Assembly: GCF_947499265.1 (NCBI RefSeq)
Contig: NZ_CANMNK010000008.1
Coordinates: forward strand, 1 to 64,000
Length of the DNA stretch: 64,000 nt
Direction of reading: 5' to 3'
From: an uncultured Roseobacter sp.
GTDB taxonomy: Bacteria > Pseudomonadota > Alphaproteobacteria > Rhodobacterales > Rhodobacteraceae
Shown here: piece after piece, positions 1 to 7,990 of the stretch
Layout: the number at the start of each line of letters is the position of its first letter
How positions within the stretch are numbered: position 1 is the stretch's first letter
The notes under the pieces: generated by a model
What the model was told of the DNA's origin: nothing
Seen by the model: the letters and a program-made list of their open reading frames with translations, nothing else
The model's database searches: none
Program-made: the position numbers and the translations under genes

Positions 1-191
1 CAGAGGCCGCGGCCTGAAACACACACCCCCGCCCCGCCGCTTCGCGCGGGGCAGGGGCCGGGGGGCTAGAGGGTGATGCATTAGATGCAGCACTCGCGGA
101 TTTCGGATCATGATCCGTTACCGTTTCTGTTTGCGTTAACATCGTTGTGGTGGGAATAATAGCCTGCGCATCATTGGGAGCAGACACCACA
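1..191. other. Left-edge intergenic region, no gene seen
   Basis: I see no coding frame here that continues off the window edge convincingly. A GC hairpin (GCCCCGC...GCGGGGC, about 31-52) lacks a T-run. A perfect 14-base palindrome, CGGATCATGATCCG, lies at 104-117 and could be an operator for the gene that follows. Function unknown. Confidence 0.4.
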
Positions 192-725
192 TTGAACAGG
201 TTCGTTTTGATTACGGGATGTTCGGGCGGTGGTAAAACCGCGCTTCTGAATGAACTCGAAGGTCGCGGATATGCCACCGTCGCGGAACCCGGGCGCCGCA
301 TTCTGGCAGAAGAAAGAGCGGGCACCGGACGCGCATTGCCTTGGGTTGACGGAGCCGCATTTGCTGAGCGGGCGTTGGAGGTGGCGCGTTCAGATCTTGC
401 CGTGATGCGCAACCAAAAGGGTCTTGTTTTCTTTGATCGAGGGGTGGTTGATGCCGCCGTGGCGCTGGACCATGCGACGGGTCTGCCCTATCGCCAGACC
501 CTCGGGGCGCACCGCCATTACGACAGCGCCGTCTTTCTTGCGCCGCCCTGGCCGGAGATCTTTTCACAGGATGATGACCGCCGCCACGATCTGACTGCTG
601 CAAAGGAAGAATACCAGCGACTGGAAGCCGCGCTGGAGGCGTTGGGCTATGACACTTGCCTGTTGCCAAAAGTGCCTGTCGCAGAACGTGTAGAGTGCGT
701 CCTGTCCAGGCTAAAACACTCCTAA
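192..725 (+). CDS. Small P-loop ATPase/kinase (AAA_28-like)
   Basis: Protein of 177 residues if it starts at TTG 192, giving MNRFVLITGCSGGGKT; GGGAG at 176-180 is the nearest ribosome site. A GTG at 147 would add 15 residues that do not look like the family. Walker A GCSGGGKT is at residues 9-16, an acidic-aromatic strand FFDRG at about 80-84 resembles Walker B of nucleotide kinases, and an Arg-rich lid-like stretch (DDDRRHD) follows near 127. AAA_28-type proteins are predicted ATPases or kinases of unknown substrate; the fold suggests phosphoryl transfer to a small molecule, which is inference. It stands alone, convergent with infC. Confidence 0.75.
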   Translation: MNRFVLITGCSGGGKTALLNELEGRGYATVAEPGRRILAEERAGTGRALPWVDGAAFAERALEVARSDLAVMRNQKGLVFFDRGVVDAAVALDHATGLPYRQTLGAHRHYDSAVFLAPPWPEIFSQDDDRRHDLTAAKEEYQRLEAALEALGYDTCLLPKVPVAERVECVLSRLKHS

Positions 726-771
726 AGGGTTGCGGGCATTGGATCGTTAGGAGCTCAGTAGCGCACCAAAT

Positions 772-801
772 GAAAACGCCCCGTCCGATCTGAACAGGGC
801 G
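772..801 (-). terminator. Intrinsic terminator of infC
   Basis: On the minus strand a stem CGCCC-t-GTTC / GGAC-g-GGGCG with a 5-base loop is followed by TTTT. It lies 28 bases after the infC stop codon. Confidence 0.7.
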
Positions 802-828
802 AACAACCTTTTCACAGCATCAGCCGGA

Positions 829-1374
829 TTACTTCGGCAGCGGCCCGATCAACATGACCATCTGGCGGCCTTCCATCTTGGGAAAGTTCTCCACCCGGCC
901 CACATCCTTGGTGTCCTCAGCCACGCGTTCCAAGAGCTCGCGGCCCAGGTTCTGGTGCGCCATTTCACGCCCGCGAAACCGCAGCGTGATCTTCACCTTG
1001 TCGCCATTGTCGAGAAACTTGAACACGTTGCGCATTTTCACATCGTAGTCATTGGTGTCCGTATTCGGGCGGAACTTGACCTCTTTGATCTCGATGATCT
1101 TCTGCTTCTTGCGCGCTTCGGCCTCGCGTTTTTGCGTCTCGTATTTGAACTTGCCGAAATCCATGATCTTGCACACCGGCGGGTTGGCATTCGGCGAGAT
1201 TTCCACAAGATCCAGACCCGCCTCATCCGCCATATCCATGGCGCGGTCCGGTGTTACAACACCGACGTTTTCACCGTCTGCGCCAATCAGGCGAATTTCA
1301 GAGCTTCGGATTTTTTCGTTGACGCGCGGGCCGGTTTCTCGTTGTGGCGGTGCGTTATGGGGTCTGCGAGCGAT
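829..1374 (-). CDS. infC: Translation initiation factor IF-3
   Basis: IF-3 binds the 30S subunit, prevents premature 50S joining and checks the initiator tRNA and start codon. The 181-residue protein has the full N domain ([14 protein letters not shown]), the Lys/Arg-rich linker helix ([12 protein letters not shown]) and the C domain ending [13 protein letters not shown]. An in-frame ATG exists at 1398 but has no ribosome-binding site. AAGGA at 1387-1383 sits eight bases before an ATC codon at 1374, and homologues as I know them begin at this [11 protein letters not shown] segment. I therefore place the start at ATC, a parallel to the AUU start by which E. coli infC autoregulates. A terminator follows at 772-801. 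Confidence 0.93.
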   Translation of the reverse strand: MARRPHNAPPQRETGPRVNEKIRSSEIRLIGADGENVGVVTPDRAMDMADEAGLDLVEISPNANPPVCKIMDFGKFKYETQKREAEARKKQKIIEIKEVKFRPNTDTNDYDVKMRNVFKFLDNGDKVKITLRFRGREMAHQNLGRELLERVAEDTKDVGRVENFPKMEGRQMVMLIGPLPK

Positions 1375-1578
1375 GGTGTTCGTCCTTGAATTGTTCATAA
1401 ATATGGATGTGTAAAGTAACCGCGTGAAAGCGCCACTTCAAGCCGCAAATTAGGCTGATATGGGTCGATTGGAACTGTTTTCCCCCTTGTTGGTTTGTCC
1501 AGTGAGGTACAATTGCCATCACCACGCATAATATCGTCCGGTGTCGCGTGCCGGACAGTTACAGAGGGAAGACTCGTA

Positions 1579-2313
1579 ATGAAAAACATCATTTGGATTC
1601 TGGTGGCCGCCGTGATCATCGGGGGCGGATATCTGTTGTATTCCGAGCAGGCGTCAGACGATTTGACGCTGGATACGACGGAAACAGACGCAGCCGATAC
1701 GACGGAAGAGGCTGCCGAGGCGTTTGAAACAGCACCTGAGGCTGCCGAAACGCTGGCTGAGACCGCAGGCGAGGCTGCGGATGCGGTGACCGAGACAGTC
1801 ACAGAGGCGGCGGAAGGGGCTGCTGATGTGGCTCAGGATGCGGCGACTGCCGTTTCTGAGGCGACGACGGAGGTTGTGGATACGGCCACGGAAACCGCCG
1901 AACAGGCGCTGGACGCCGCAAGTGAGGCCGCGACTGACCTGCAGGAAAGCGTTACGGCGCTGACCGAGGACGCAGGCACCGCAGCCCAAGAGACAGCGGT
2001 GGAAGGTGCTGAAACTGTCGAGACCGTGACGGAAACAGCCACCGAGACAGTCACCGAAGGTACGAGTTCGACGGCTGAGGCCGCAGATGGTGTCGCGGAG
2101 GATACCGTGGCCGCCGTGGACGAGGCCAAGCAAGCGGAAGCACTGACCGTGGAAGGGTTTGATTTTGCCAAGGTCAACGAGATGATCGAAAACTCAGACC
2201 TCGGCACATCGCAAAAGCTGGTGCTGGCAAATTCGGTCAAACAAGCGCAGGACAACCCCCAACTGTTGCAAGCCGCTTTGACCCAATTGCGCGACGCCTT
2301 GGGCGTTGAATAA
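1579..2313 (+). CDS. Membrane-anchored acidic Ala/Glu/Thr-rich protein
   Basis: 244-residue protein of unknown function. ATG 1579 has GAGGGAAG upstream; the frame is open further upstream but without a start signal. One N-terminal membrane segment (residues 3-22, IIWILVAAVIIGGGYLLY) behind a lysine should leave the rest in the periplasm. Residues 25-185 are low complexity, made of Ala, Glu, Thr, Val and Asp with almost no basic residues and rough 11-residue periodicity, as in amphipathic LEA- or phasin-like helices. The last 50 residues are ordinary sequence with a predicted helical domain (FAKVNEMIENSD). A shared terminator follows. The repeats make homology searches unreliable. Confidence 0.7.
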   Translation: MKNIIWILVAAVIIGGGYLLYSEQASDDLTLDTTETDAADTTEEAAEAFETAPEAAETLAETAGEAADAVTETVTEAAEGAADVAQDAATAVSEATTEVVDTATETAEQALDAASEAATDLQESVTALTEDAGTAAQETAVEGAETVETVTETATETVTEGTSSTAEAADGVAEDTVAAVDEAKQAEALTVEGFDFAKVNEMIENSDLGTSQKLVLANSVKQAQDNPQLLQAALTQLRDALGVE

Positions 2314-2315
2314 AC

Positions 2316-2353
2316 AAAAACGGCGCCGGACCAATCGGTTGGGCGCCGTTTAT
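2316..2353. terminator. Bidirectional intrinsic terminator
   Basis: AACGGCGCC at 2319-2327 pairs with GGCGCCGTT at 2342-2350, with A-rich and T-rich flanks on both sides. It lies between the convergent Ala-rich gene and fpr and can serve both. Confidence 0.75.
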
Positions 2354-2371
2354 CACTGTAAGCTGAACGCT

Positions 2372-3220
2372 TTAGCCGACGAAGGCTTTCTCGACCACGT
2401 AGTGTTTGGGATCGGAATTGGCACCTTCTTCCAGCCCGAAACCTTCCAGAATTTCCTTGAGATCGGTATTGAGCCCCATGGAGCCACAGACCATTGCGCG
2501 GTCCGTCTCAGCGGAAATGCCATCGATGCCCAGATCCGCAAAAACCGTGCCATCCTTGAGCAGGGTGGTGATGCGGCCCATCTTGGGTGAGGTTTCGCGC
2601 GTGGTGCTCGGATAATAGGTCAGCTTGGCCAGGTTCTCTTCGCCCAGCAATTCCAGCATCAGCTCGTCCTTGCGCAGGTTTTCGATCAACTGGCGACCAT
2701 ACTCCAGCTCCGCCACATCGCGGCAGGTATGGGTCACGATCACCTGATCGTAGTCCTCGTAGGTCTGCGGGTCACGCAGCAGCGAGGCAAAGGGCGCAAA
2801 CCCGGTGCCGGTGGCAAAGAACCACAGGCGCTTGCCCGGCAGCAGCGCGTCATGCACCAGCGTGCCCACCGGTTTGGGGCGCAGGATGATCTCGTCGCCG
2901 GGCTGGATGTGCTGGAGTTTCGAGGTCAGCGGGCCGTCCTGCACCTTGATCGAGTAGAATTCCAGCTCCTCATCCCAGGAGGGTGAGGCGATGGAATAGG
3001 CGCGCAGCAGCGGTTTTTGCTTGCCGGTCTCGGGGTGCGGATCACCCATCAGGCCGATCATCACAAATTCGCCGGAGCGGAACCGCAGCGAGGCGGGGCG
3101 CGTCACGCGGAAGGAAAACAGGCGGTCCGTCCAATGCTGGACAGCGGTCACGGTCTGCGCGTCGGGCAGCGTCGGGATTTTTAAGGCGGATGCTTCGGTC
3201 ACGGGGGTTTGCTCGGTCAT
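2372..3220 (-). CDS. fpr: Ferredoxin/flavodoxin-NADP+ reductase
   Basis: 282-residue FAD enzyme that moves electrons between NADPH and ferredoxin or flavodoxin. The FAD-binding motif RAYSIASP is at residues 73-80, the NADP pyrophosphate loop GTGFAPF at 138-144, a VCGSM motif near 255, and the C-terminal tail VVEKAFVG is typical of bacterial class enzymes. It lies 80 bases behind the sulfur operon in the same direction, so it may feed reduced ferredoxin to CysI and CysH; that link is inference from position. No Shine-Dalgarno precedes the ATG; instead a strong hairpin ends 12 bases upstream. Confidence 0.93.
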   Translation of the reverse strand: MTEQTPVTEASALKIPTLPDAQTVTAVQHWTDRLFSFRVTRPASLRFRSGEFVMIGLMGDPHPETGKQKPLLRAYSIASPSWDEELEFYSIKVQDGPLTSKLQHIQPGDEIILRPKPVGTLVHDALLPGKRLWFFATGTGFAPFASLLRDPQTYEDYDQVIVTHTCRDVAELEYGRQLIENLRKDELMLELLGEENLAKLTYYPSTTRETSPKMGRITTLLKDGTVFADLGIDGISAETDRAMVCGSMGLNTDLKEILEGFGLEEGANSDPKHYVVEKAFVG

Positions 3221-3231
3221 AATGATGTCAA

Positions 3232-3249
3232 CGCAGGTTTACACCTGCG
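3232..3249 (-). promoter_or_regulatory. Inverted repeat in the fpr 5' leader
   Basis: CGCAGGT-TTAC-ACCTGCG, perfect seven-base arms with a four-base loop, 12 bases before the fpr start. It could be an operator, a translation-control hairpin or a weak end of the upstream cys transcript. Confidence 0.45.
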
Positions 3250-3300
3250 CAGTCCTTTTAGAAAGAAGAATGGAGAGGGGAAAGGCGTCAATCGGCCGCG

Positions 3301-3720
3301 TTAGGCGTTGGTTGCACCTGCGCCACGCAGTCGTGCCTGATAATTATTGTCCTGCCAGTTGGCACGGAACTGCCATTGGTCTTGCGGTTGCCGGGCAGCC
3401 AGATCATCGGAGATCTCAACCTCGTCAAACCCGGAGCGGCGCGCCATGGCGTATTGATCGGCCAGAACATGGCCCTTGGCGCGCAAACGTCCAGTAAAGC
3501 CGCGCAGACGCAGCTGTCTGGCGATGGTAAAACCGCGCCCATCGGCTGAGGAGGGAAAATCCACGCGGATCATCTGCAGTCCGTCGCAGAGCGGGATCGC
3601 CTTGGGATCGGCGTCGGAGGGCACATCCAGCGCGCTGGCGTCATTGGCCGCATCTAGGGTGATGAAGGGCTCCGCCCAGTCATCGCTGGCAAAACCGGTG
3701 TCGGTAACGAGAATGCTCAT
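3301..3720 (-). CDS. DUF934 sulfur-assimilation accessory protein
   Basis: 139-residue DUF934 protein. The frame is open 43 codons further upstream, but ATG 3720 overlaps the cysH stop as ATGA and has AGGAG seven bases before it, so I start there. The family is small, soluble and strongly linked to sulfite reductase genes in many proteobacteria; its biochemical role is not established to my knowledge. Conserved features seen here are VDFPSSADGRGFTIARQLR near the middle and FDEVEISDD towards the C terminus. Overlap with cysH implies translational coupling and a job in the same pathway. Confidence 0.85.
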   Translation of the reverse strand: MSILVTDTGFASDDWAEPFITLDAANDASALDVPSDADPKAIPLCDGLQMIRVDFPSSADGRGFTIARQLRLRGFTGRLRAKGHVLADQYAMARRSGFDEVEISDDLAARQPQDQWQFRANWQDNNYQARLRGAGATNA

Positions 3721-4463
3721 GAAGGGGCTCCTGTGCGGATCGCTTTTCCGTTGAGGAAGTGTATGCCACATTCGTCCTTGTCTGAATTGCGCCAGCGGCC
3801 CGCGCGGGGGTCTTCGCCAGCAGTGACGGGGGAAGTGCAGGGCGCACATCCGATAGAAGGATAGCCTTGCGCGACCATGGGGTGGCGCGGCAGGCGGTTT
3901 TCAGCGATGTAATCGGCCACGTCGCCGGGCTGCCAATAGGCGAGCGGGTTGACCTTGATGCGGGTCGTGCCTGCTTCCACCTCGAAAAATTCCAGATCGG
4001 CGCGTTGGCCCGACTGGAAACGCTTGCGTCCGGTGATCCAGCCACCCTGCTGCTGCAGCGCCACTTGCAGAGGCTGCGTCTTGCGCAAGGCACAGCAAGC
4101 ATCGGTGTCGCGCTGGTGCAGGGTCCCATCGGGGTCCAGGTTGCGGATGGCGTCACCGCGGATGATCCGCAGGTTGCGCAGACCAAGGCGCTCCGCCACC
4201 TCCTGCTGATAGACCAGCGTCTCGGCAAAGAGCATTTCCGTGTCGATAAACAGCACCGGCACGTCGCGGTTGACCATGGCCGTCAGGTGCAGCAAAGCCA
4301 CCGATTCCGCGCCAAAGCTCGACACCAGCGCCAGATCAGGCACCGCATCAAAGGCGGCACGCAGCACGTCCGTCGCGCTATGGTGGCGCAGCGTCGCATT
4401 GAGCTGCGCCACCTGGGCACGCAGGGCCTGATCGTGCCGGGAGGCAGGGTGATCAAGCGGCAT
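3717..4463 (-). CDS. cysH: Assimilatory APS reductase (phosphoadenylyl-sulfate reductase family)
   Basis: 248 residues; reduces activated sulfate to sulfite. The nucleotide-binding loop SSFGAES is at 48-54. Cysteine pairs CC (123-124) and CAPC (206-209) are the [4Fe-4S] ligands that mark the APS-using type, and ECGIH (231-235) carries the catalytic cysteine. Enterobacterial PAPS reductases lack the CC/CxxC pairs, so adenylyl sulfate is the likely substrate. The start is ATG 4463, eleven bases inside the end of cysI; the upstream extension of this frame is antisense-like and rejected. It is part of the compact cys operon. Confidence 0.93.
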   Translation of the reverse strand: MPLDHPASRHDQALRAQVAQLNATLRHHSATDVLRAAFDAVPDLALVSSFGAESVALLHLTAMVNRDVPVLFIDTEMLFAETLVYQQEVAERLGLRNLRIIRGDAIRNLDPDGTLHQRDTDACCALRKTQPLQVALQQQGGWITGRKRFQSGQRADLEFFEVEAGTTRIKVNPLAYWQPGDVADYIAENRLPRHPMVAQGYPSIGCAPCTSPVTAGEDPRAGRWRNSDKDECGIHFLNGKAIRTGAPS

Positions 4464-6117
4464 TGGCCTGTGCCTCTGGGTAGAGGGCGGCTTTGAAGGG
4501 GGCCAGCCCAAGGCGGCGATAGGTCTGCAGGAAGGTTTCAGCAGGCTCGGCACGCAGATCGAGATAGGCCAGCACCAGACGTTCGACCGCCGGGATGATC
4601 TCATCAGCCGAGAAACCGGGGCCGGCGCGTTCGCCGATGCTCGCATCTTCGGTGCCGTCGCCACCCAGCGTGATCTGATAGTTCTCCACGCCTGCGCGGT
4701 CGAGACCGAGGATGCCGATATGGCCAACGTGGTGGTGCCCACAGGCGTTGATGCAGCCGGAGATCTTGATCTTCAGCGGGCCCACGTCATGCTCGAGCTT
4801 CAGCTCGTCAAACCGGGTCGCGATCTCCTGCGCAATCGGAATCGAGCGGGCCGTGGCCAGCGCGCAGTAGTCCATGCCCGGGCAGGCGATGATGTCGGAG
4901 ATCAGACCGATGTTGGCGGTGGCCAGCTTCGCTTCCTTCAGCGCGGCATGAAGCGCAGGCAGGTCGGATTTGTGCACATGCGGCAGGATCACGTTCTGCT
5001 CGTGGCTGATGCGCAGCTCGTCATGGCCGTATTGCTTGGCCAGATCGGCCATCACCCGCATCTGATCCGAGGAAGCGTCGCCCGGCGTGGCGCCGTGGGC
5101 CTTGAGGCTGATCGAGACAATCGCATAGCCCGGCGCGCGGTGATCGTTGAGGTTTGTATCCGCCCAGGAACGGAACACCGGATCATTGGTATAGGCGCCT
5201 TCAAAAGCGGCGAGCGATTTGGTCTTGAACTTGGGCGCGGCAAAATCCGCCTCAATCCCCGCCAGCAGCTGCTGGTCCACGCCAGTGAACTGCGGGCGGA
5301 TCAGGGCGTAGCGTTCTTCAACGCGGGCGCGGATATCCTCCAGCCCGTTCTCGTGCACGGTGATCTTGATCCGTGCCTTGTACTTGTTGTCGCGGCGGCC
5401 CAGCAGGTTGTAGACGCTGACAATGGCTTCAAGGTAGGGCAGCAGGTCTTCACGCGGCAGGAAGTCGCGCAGCACCTTGCCGATCATCGGGGTCCGGCCA
5501 AGGCCACCGCCCACGATGACTTCAAAGCCAGCAACGCCGTCGCGTTCGACCATGCGCAACCCGATGTCATGGGCCTTGGTCACGGCGCGGTCATTCGGCG
5601 AGCCGGTCACAGCGACCTTGAACTTGCGCGGCAGGAACTGGAATTCCGGGTGATCGGTGGACCACTGCCGGATGAGCTCCGCCACAGGACGCGGGTCGGC
5701 GATTTCATCTGCCGCGGCGCCGGCGAAATGGTCTGCCGTCACGTTGCGGATGGTGTTGCCAGAGGTTTGGATCGCGTGCATTTGCACCTCGCCCAGAGCG
5801 TCTAGCATGTCGGGCACGTCACGCAGCTTGGGCCAGTTGTACTGGATGTTCTGGCGCGTGGTGAAGTGGCCGTAGCCCTTGTCCCACTTGTCGGCGATGT
5901 CCGCCAGCACGTGCATCTGACGGCTGTTCAGCGTGCCATAGGGGATCGCCACGCGCAGCATATAGGCGTGCAGCTGCAGATAGAGCCCGTTCATCAGGCG
6001 CAGCGGTTTGAATTCATCCTCGGTCAGGGAGCCGTCGATGCGGCGCTCGACCTGAGACCGGAATTGCGCATTGCGTTCCTTGATGAAGGCGGTGTCGAAG
6101 TCTGTGTAATTATACAT
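4453..6117 (-). CDS. cysI: Ferredoxin-type sulfite reductase (nitrite/sulfite reductase family)
   Basis: 554-residue siroheme and [4Fe-4S] enzyme reducing sulfite to sulfide with six electrons. Cluster and siroheme-linking cysteines are C412, C418 (CPGMDYC) and C455, C459 (CINAC), the CX5C...CX3C pattern. Two ferredoxin-like half domains precede each metal-binding half. The start MYNYTDFD at 6117 overlaps the end of the DUF2849 gene by eight bases. The family also contains nitrite reductases; the neighbours cysG, cysH and DUF934 favour sulfite. No flavoprotein CysJ is present, so electrons should come from ferredoxin, possibly through the nearby Fpr. Confidence 0.93.
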   Translation of the reverse strand: MYNYTDFDTAFIKERNAQFRSQVERRIDGSLTEDEFKPLRLMNGLYLQLHAYMLRVAIPYGTLNSRQMHVLADIADKWDKGYGHFTTRQNIQYNWPKLRDVPDMLDALGEVQMHAIQTSGNTIRNVTADHFAGAAADEIADPRPVAELIRQWSTDHPEFQFLPRKFKVAVTGSPNDRAVTKAHDIGLRMVERDGVAGFEVIVGGGLGRTPMIGKVLRDFLPREDLLPYLEAIVSVYNLLGRRDNKYKARIKITVHENGLEDIRARVEERYALIRPQFTGVDQQLLAGIEADFAAPKFKTKSLAAFEGAYTNDPVFRSWADTNLNDHRAPGYAIVSISLKAHGATPGDASSDQMRVMADLAKQYGHDELRISHEQNVILPHVHKSDLPALHAALKEAKLATANIGLISDIIACPGMDYCALATARSIPIAQEIATRFDELKLEHDVGPLKIKISGCINACGHHHVGHIGILGLDRAGVENYQITLGGDGTEDASIGERAGPGFSADEIIPAVERLVLAYLDLRAEPAETFLQTYRRLGLAPFKAALYPEAQANAA

Positions 6118-6415
6118 GGCTGGCTGCCTCTTGTTTACCGTGGGCGTAGTTGGACGGGCCCTTGGCGCGGAAATCTTCGCGGAAATGGGTGGGTTTCGGG
6201 GTCGGGCCGGAGGTGTCGACATCCGCCAGATAGACCCCCACCACCACATCGATCTGCTGGGCGGCATCGATCAGGCGCAGGTCGGCATCGGCCTCGTCGG
6301 TCAGAACTTCTGCTTCGGCCAGCTCGCGTGTCCAACCGGTGGCGGTCTGATAGATCACATCACCTTCGAGCAGGGCATTGGCGGTCACGACTTTCGGGGT
6401 GAACGGCTTGGACAT
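6110..6415 (-). CDS. DUF2849 domain protein
   Basis: 101 residues, no membrane segment or signal peptide. The sequence matches the DUF2849 pattern: an N-terminal beta-rich part (KVVTANALLEGDVIYQT), a tryptophan (GWTRELAEA) and an Asp/Glu-rich middle. Members known to me sit between cysG and cysI in alphaproteobacteria, as here. It starts one base after the cysG stop and overlaps cysI by eight bases, so the three are translated together. Function unknown; a role in siroheme hand-over or in sulfite reductase assembly is only a guess from position. Confidence 0.85.
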   Translation of the reverse strand: MSKPFTPKVVTANALLEGDVIYQTATGWTRELAEAEVLTDEADADLRLIDAAQQIDVVVGVYLADVDTSGPTPKPTHFREDFRAKGPSNYAHGKQEAASHV

Positions 6416-6416
6416 A

Positions 6417-7850
6417 TCAGAGAGCCTCCTGTGTCATAGTTTCATGTCGGTGCAGGGTTGGTTGTGCATCTGGGGTGTGCCGGTGCAGCGCGTCGGCCGC
6501 CGCGCGCGGGGCCAGACCGTAGAAGGTAATCGCGGGGCCGGACATCTCGGCTGCAGCCAATGCGTTGGGCAGCGCGTCGAGTGTCGTCTCCAGAATGCGT
6601 TGTTCGGGGCGCGACGCGTTTTCGATAACGGTTACGGCTGTGTGGCGGTCCGCGCCGTGCATGATCAGCCTGCCTTGGATGAAGCGCGCGGATTTCTTAC
6701 CCATATAGATCGCAGCGACCTCTCCGGGGCGCGCCAGCGCCGCCCAGTCATGATCAGCAAAGCCCTTCATGTCGTGGCCTGTCAGGAAACGCACGGAGGA
6801 GTTGCGCCCGCGTTTCGTCAGGCTCTGACCGATTTCCGCCACGGCGGCGGAGGCAGAGGTGATGCCGGGCACGATGCTCCAGGCGATCTGCTGCGCGTCC
6901 AGCGCATCAATCTCTTCGTCCAGACGGCCAAAGACCGTCGCATCGCCGGATTTCAGCCGCACCACCTGCGCGCCCTTTTGGGCGTGCTCAACAATCAGAT
7001 TGTTGATGGTTTCCTGCGGGGTGGAAGGACCAAAGGCTTCCTTGCCCACATCGATCATCACCGCCTCGCGGCGGGCCAGTTCGAGGATGGGTTTGCTGAT
7101 CAGACGGTCGTAGATCACCACATCGGCCTCATCGAGCAACCGGCGGGCTTTCATCGTCAGCAGATCGGGGTCACCCGGGCCGCCGCCGACAAAATGCACG
7201 TGACCGGCGCGCGCCTTGCGCTGCAGGTGATCGGCGAGCAAGGTATCGAGCGCGCGGTTGACCGCGGTTTCGCCACCGCTGATCGCATCGGGGCCTGCCT
7301 GGAAGTAATAGGCGCGCCAGAAATCACGGCGCGCACGTCCGAAGGGCAGAGCCTCTGCAACTTTGCGGAATTTCTTGCCGATGCGCGCCAAGGGGCCAAG
7401 CGCGGCGGGTAGGCGGGCTTCGAGATCGGCTTTGATGGCGCGGGCCAGTACCGGGGCCGCACCTTCGGTGCCGATGGCGATGGTCACCGGGTCGCGGTCC
7501 ACAATGGCCGGGGTGATGAACTGACTGTCGCCGAGATTGTCGACGATATTGACCAAGGCGCCATCGGCCCGCGCGATGGCGGCGGTGCGTGCATCTTCCG
7601 CGTCATCTTCATCTGCGGCATAGAAGAGGGCAGCACAGACCGCATCACCCGGGGCCATGGCGCGGCGGATCAGGGTCAGTTTGGCCTCCTTGGCCCAATG
7701 CAAGATTTCCGGCGCCGGGTCGGCGCTGAAGACGGTGATATGCCCTGCGGTTTTCATCAATAGACGCAGCTTGGCCAGGGCAGCTTCGCCCCCGCCCGAC
7801 AGGACGATGCGGCGTCCTTCGACACGCAGGAAGATCGGAAAATGGTCCAT
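6417..7850 (-). CDS. cysG: Siroheme synthase (trifunctional CysG)
   Basis: 477 residues. The N-terminal half (1-210) is the precorrin-2 dehydrogenase/ferrochelatase module with an NAD loop at SGGGEAALAKL (18-28) and the catalytic aspartate region NIVDN (101-105). The C-terminal half (from 217) is uroporphyrinogen-III methyltransferase with VGGGPGDPDLL (221-231) and the downstream GDATVFGR motif. Together they convert uroporphyrinogen III to siroheme, the cofactor of the sulfite reductase two genes on. First gene of the operon; its promoter region is shared with a divergent Lrp-type regulator gene. Confidence 0.93.
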   Translation of the reverse strand: MDHFPIFLRVEGRRIVLSGGGEAALAKLRLLMKTAGHITVFSADPAPEILHWAKEAKLTLIRRAMAPGDAVCAALFYAADEDDAEDARTAAIARADGALVNIVDNLGDSQFITPAIVDRDPVTIAIGTEGAAPVLARAIKADLEARLPAALGPLARIGKKFRKVAEALPFGRARRDFWRAYYFQAGPDAISGGETAVNRALDTLLADHLQRKARAGHVHFVGGGPGDPDLLTMKARRLLDEADVVIYDRLISKPILELARREAVMIDVGKEAFGPSTPQETINNLIVEHAQKGAQVVRLKSGDATVFGRLDEEIDALDAQQIAWSIVPGITSASAAVAEIGQSLTKRGRNSSVRFLTGHDMKGFADHDWAALARPGEVAAIYMGKKSARFIQGRLIMHGADRHTAVTVIENASRPEQRILETTLDALPNALAAAEMSGPAITFYGLAPRAAADALHRHTPDAQPTLHRHETMTQEAL

Positions 7851-7926
7851 GAGGCCGCGCCTTTCGTGTTTCTTCCGCTCAATATAGGAAAAAATCCCGT
7901 ATTTGCGCTAGGTTTGCGGGTTGATA

Positions 7927-7954
7927 AGAACATGTGTTCTGAATTAGTTGAGAA
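7927..7954. promoter_or_regulatory. Candidate operators between cysG and the Lrp-type gene
   Basis: AGAACA-TG-TGTTCT (7927-7940) is a perfect dyad, and TTCT-N10-AGAA (7937-7954) overlaps it in register. They lie in the 140-base divergent intergenic region and are plausible binding sites for the adjacent regulator. Confidence 0.5.
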
Positions 7955-7990
7955 ATGGAACAAATGACCGCTTAGAAGGGGTTTTGCAGA

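Noticed and set aside
1654-2255. Minus-strand repetitive frames opposite the Ala-rich protein
   Set aside because: Generated by the repetitive codons of the plus-strand gene, which has a ribosome site and a membrane anchor.
3721-3849. N-terminal extension of the DUF934 frame
   Set aside because: It overlaps cysH in another frame; the ATGA junction with AGGAG at 3720 is the natural start.
4720-5805. 361-codon plus-strand frame opposite cysI
   Set aside because: Antisense to a complete sulfite reductase gene in a compact operon.
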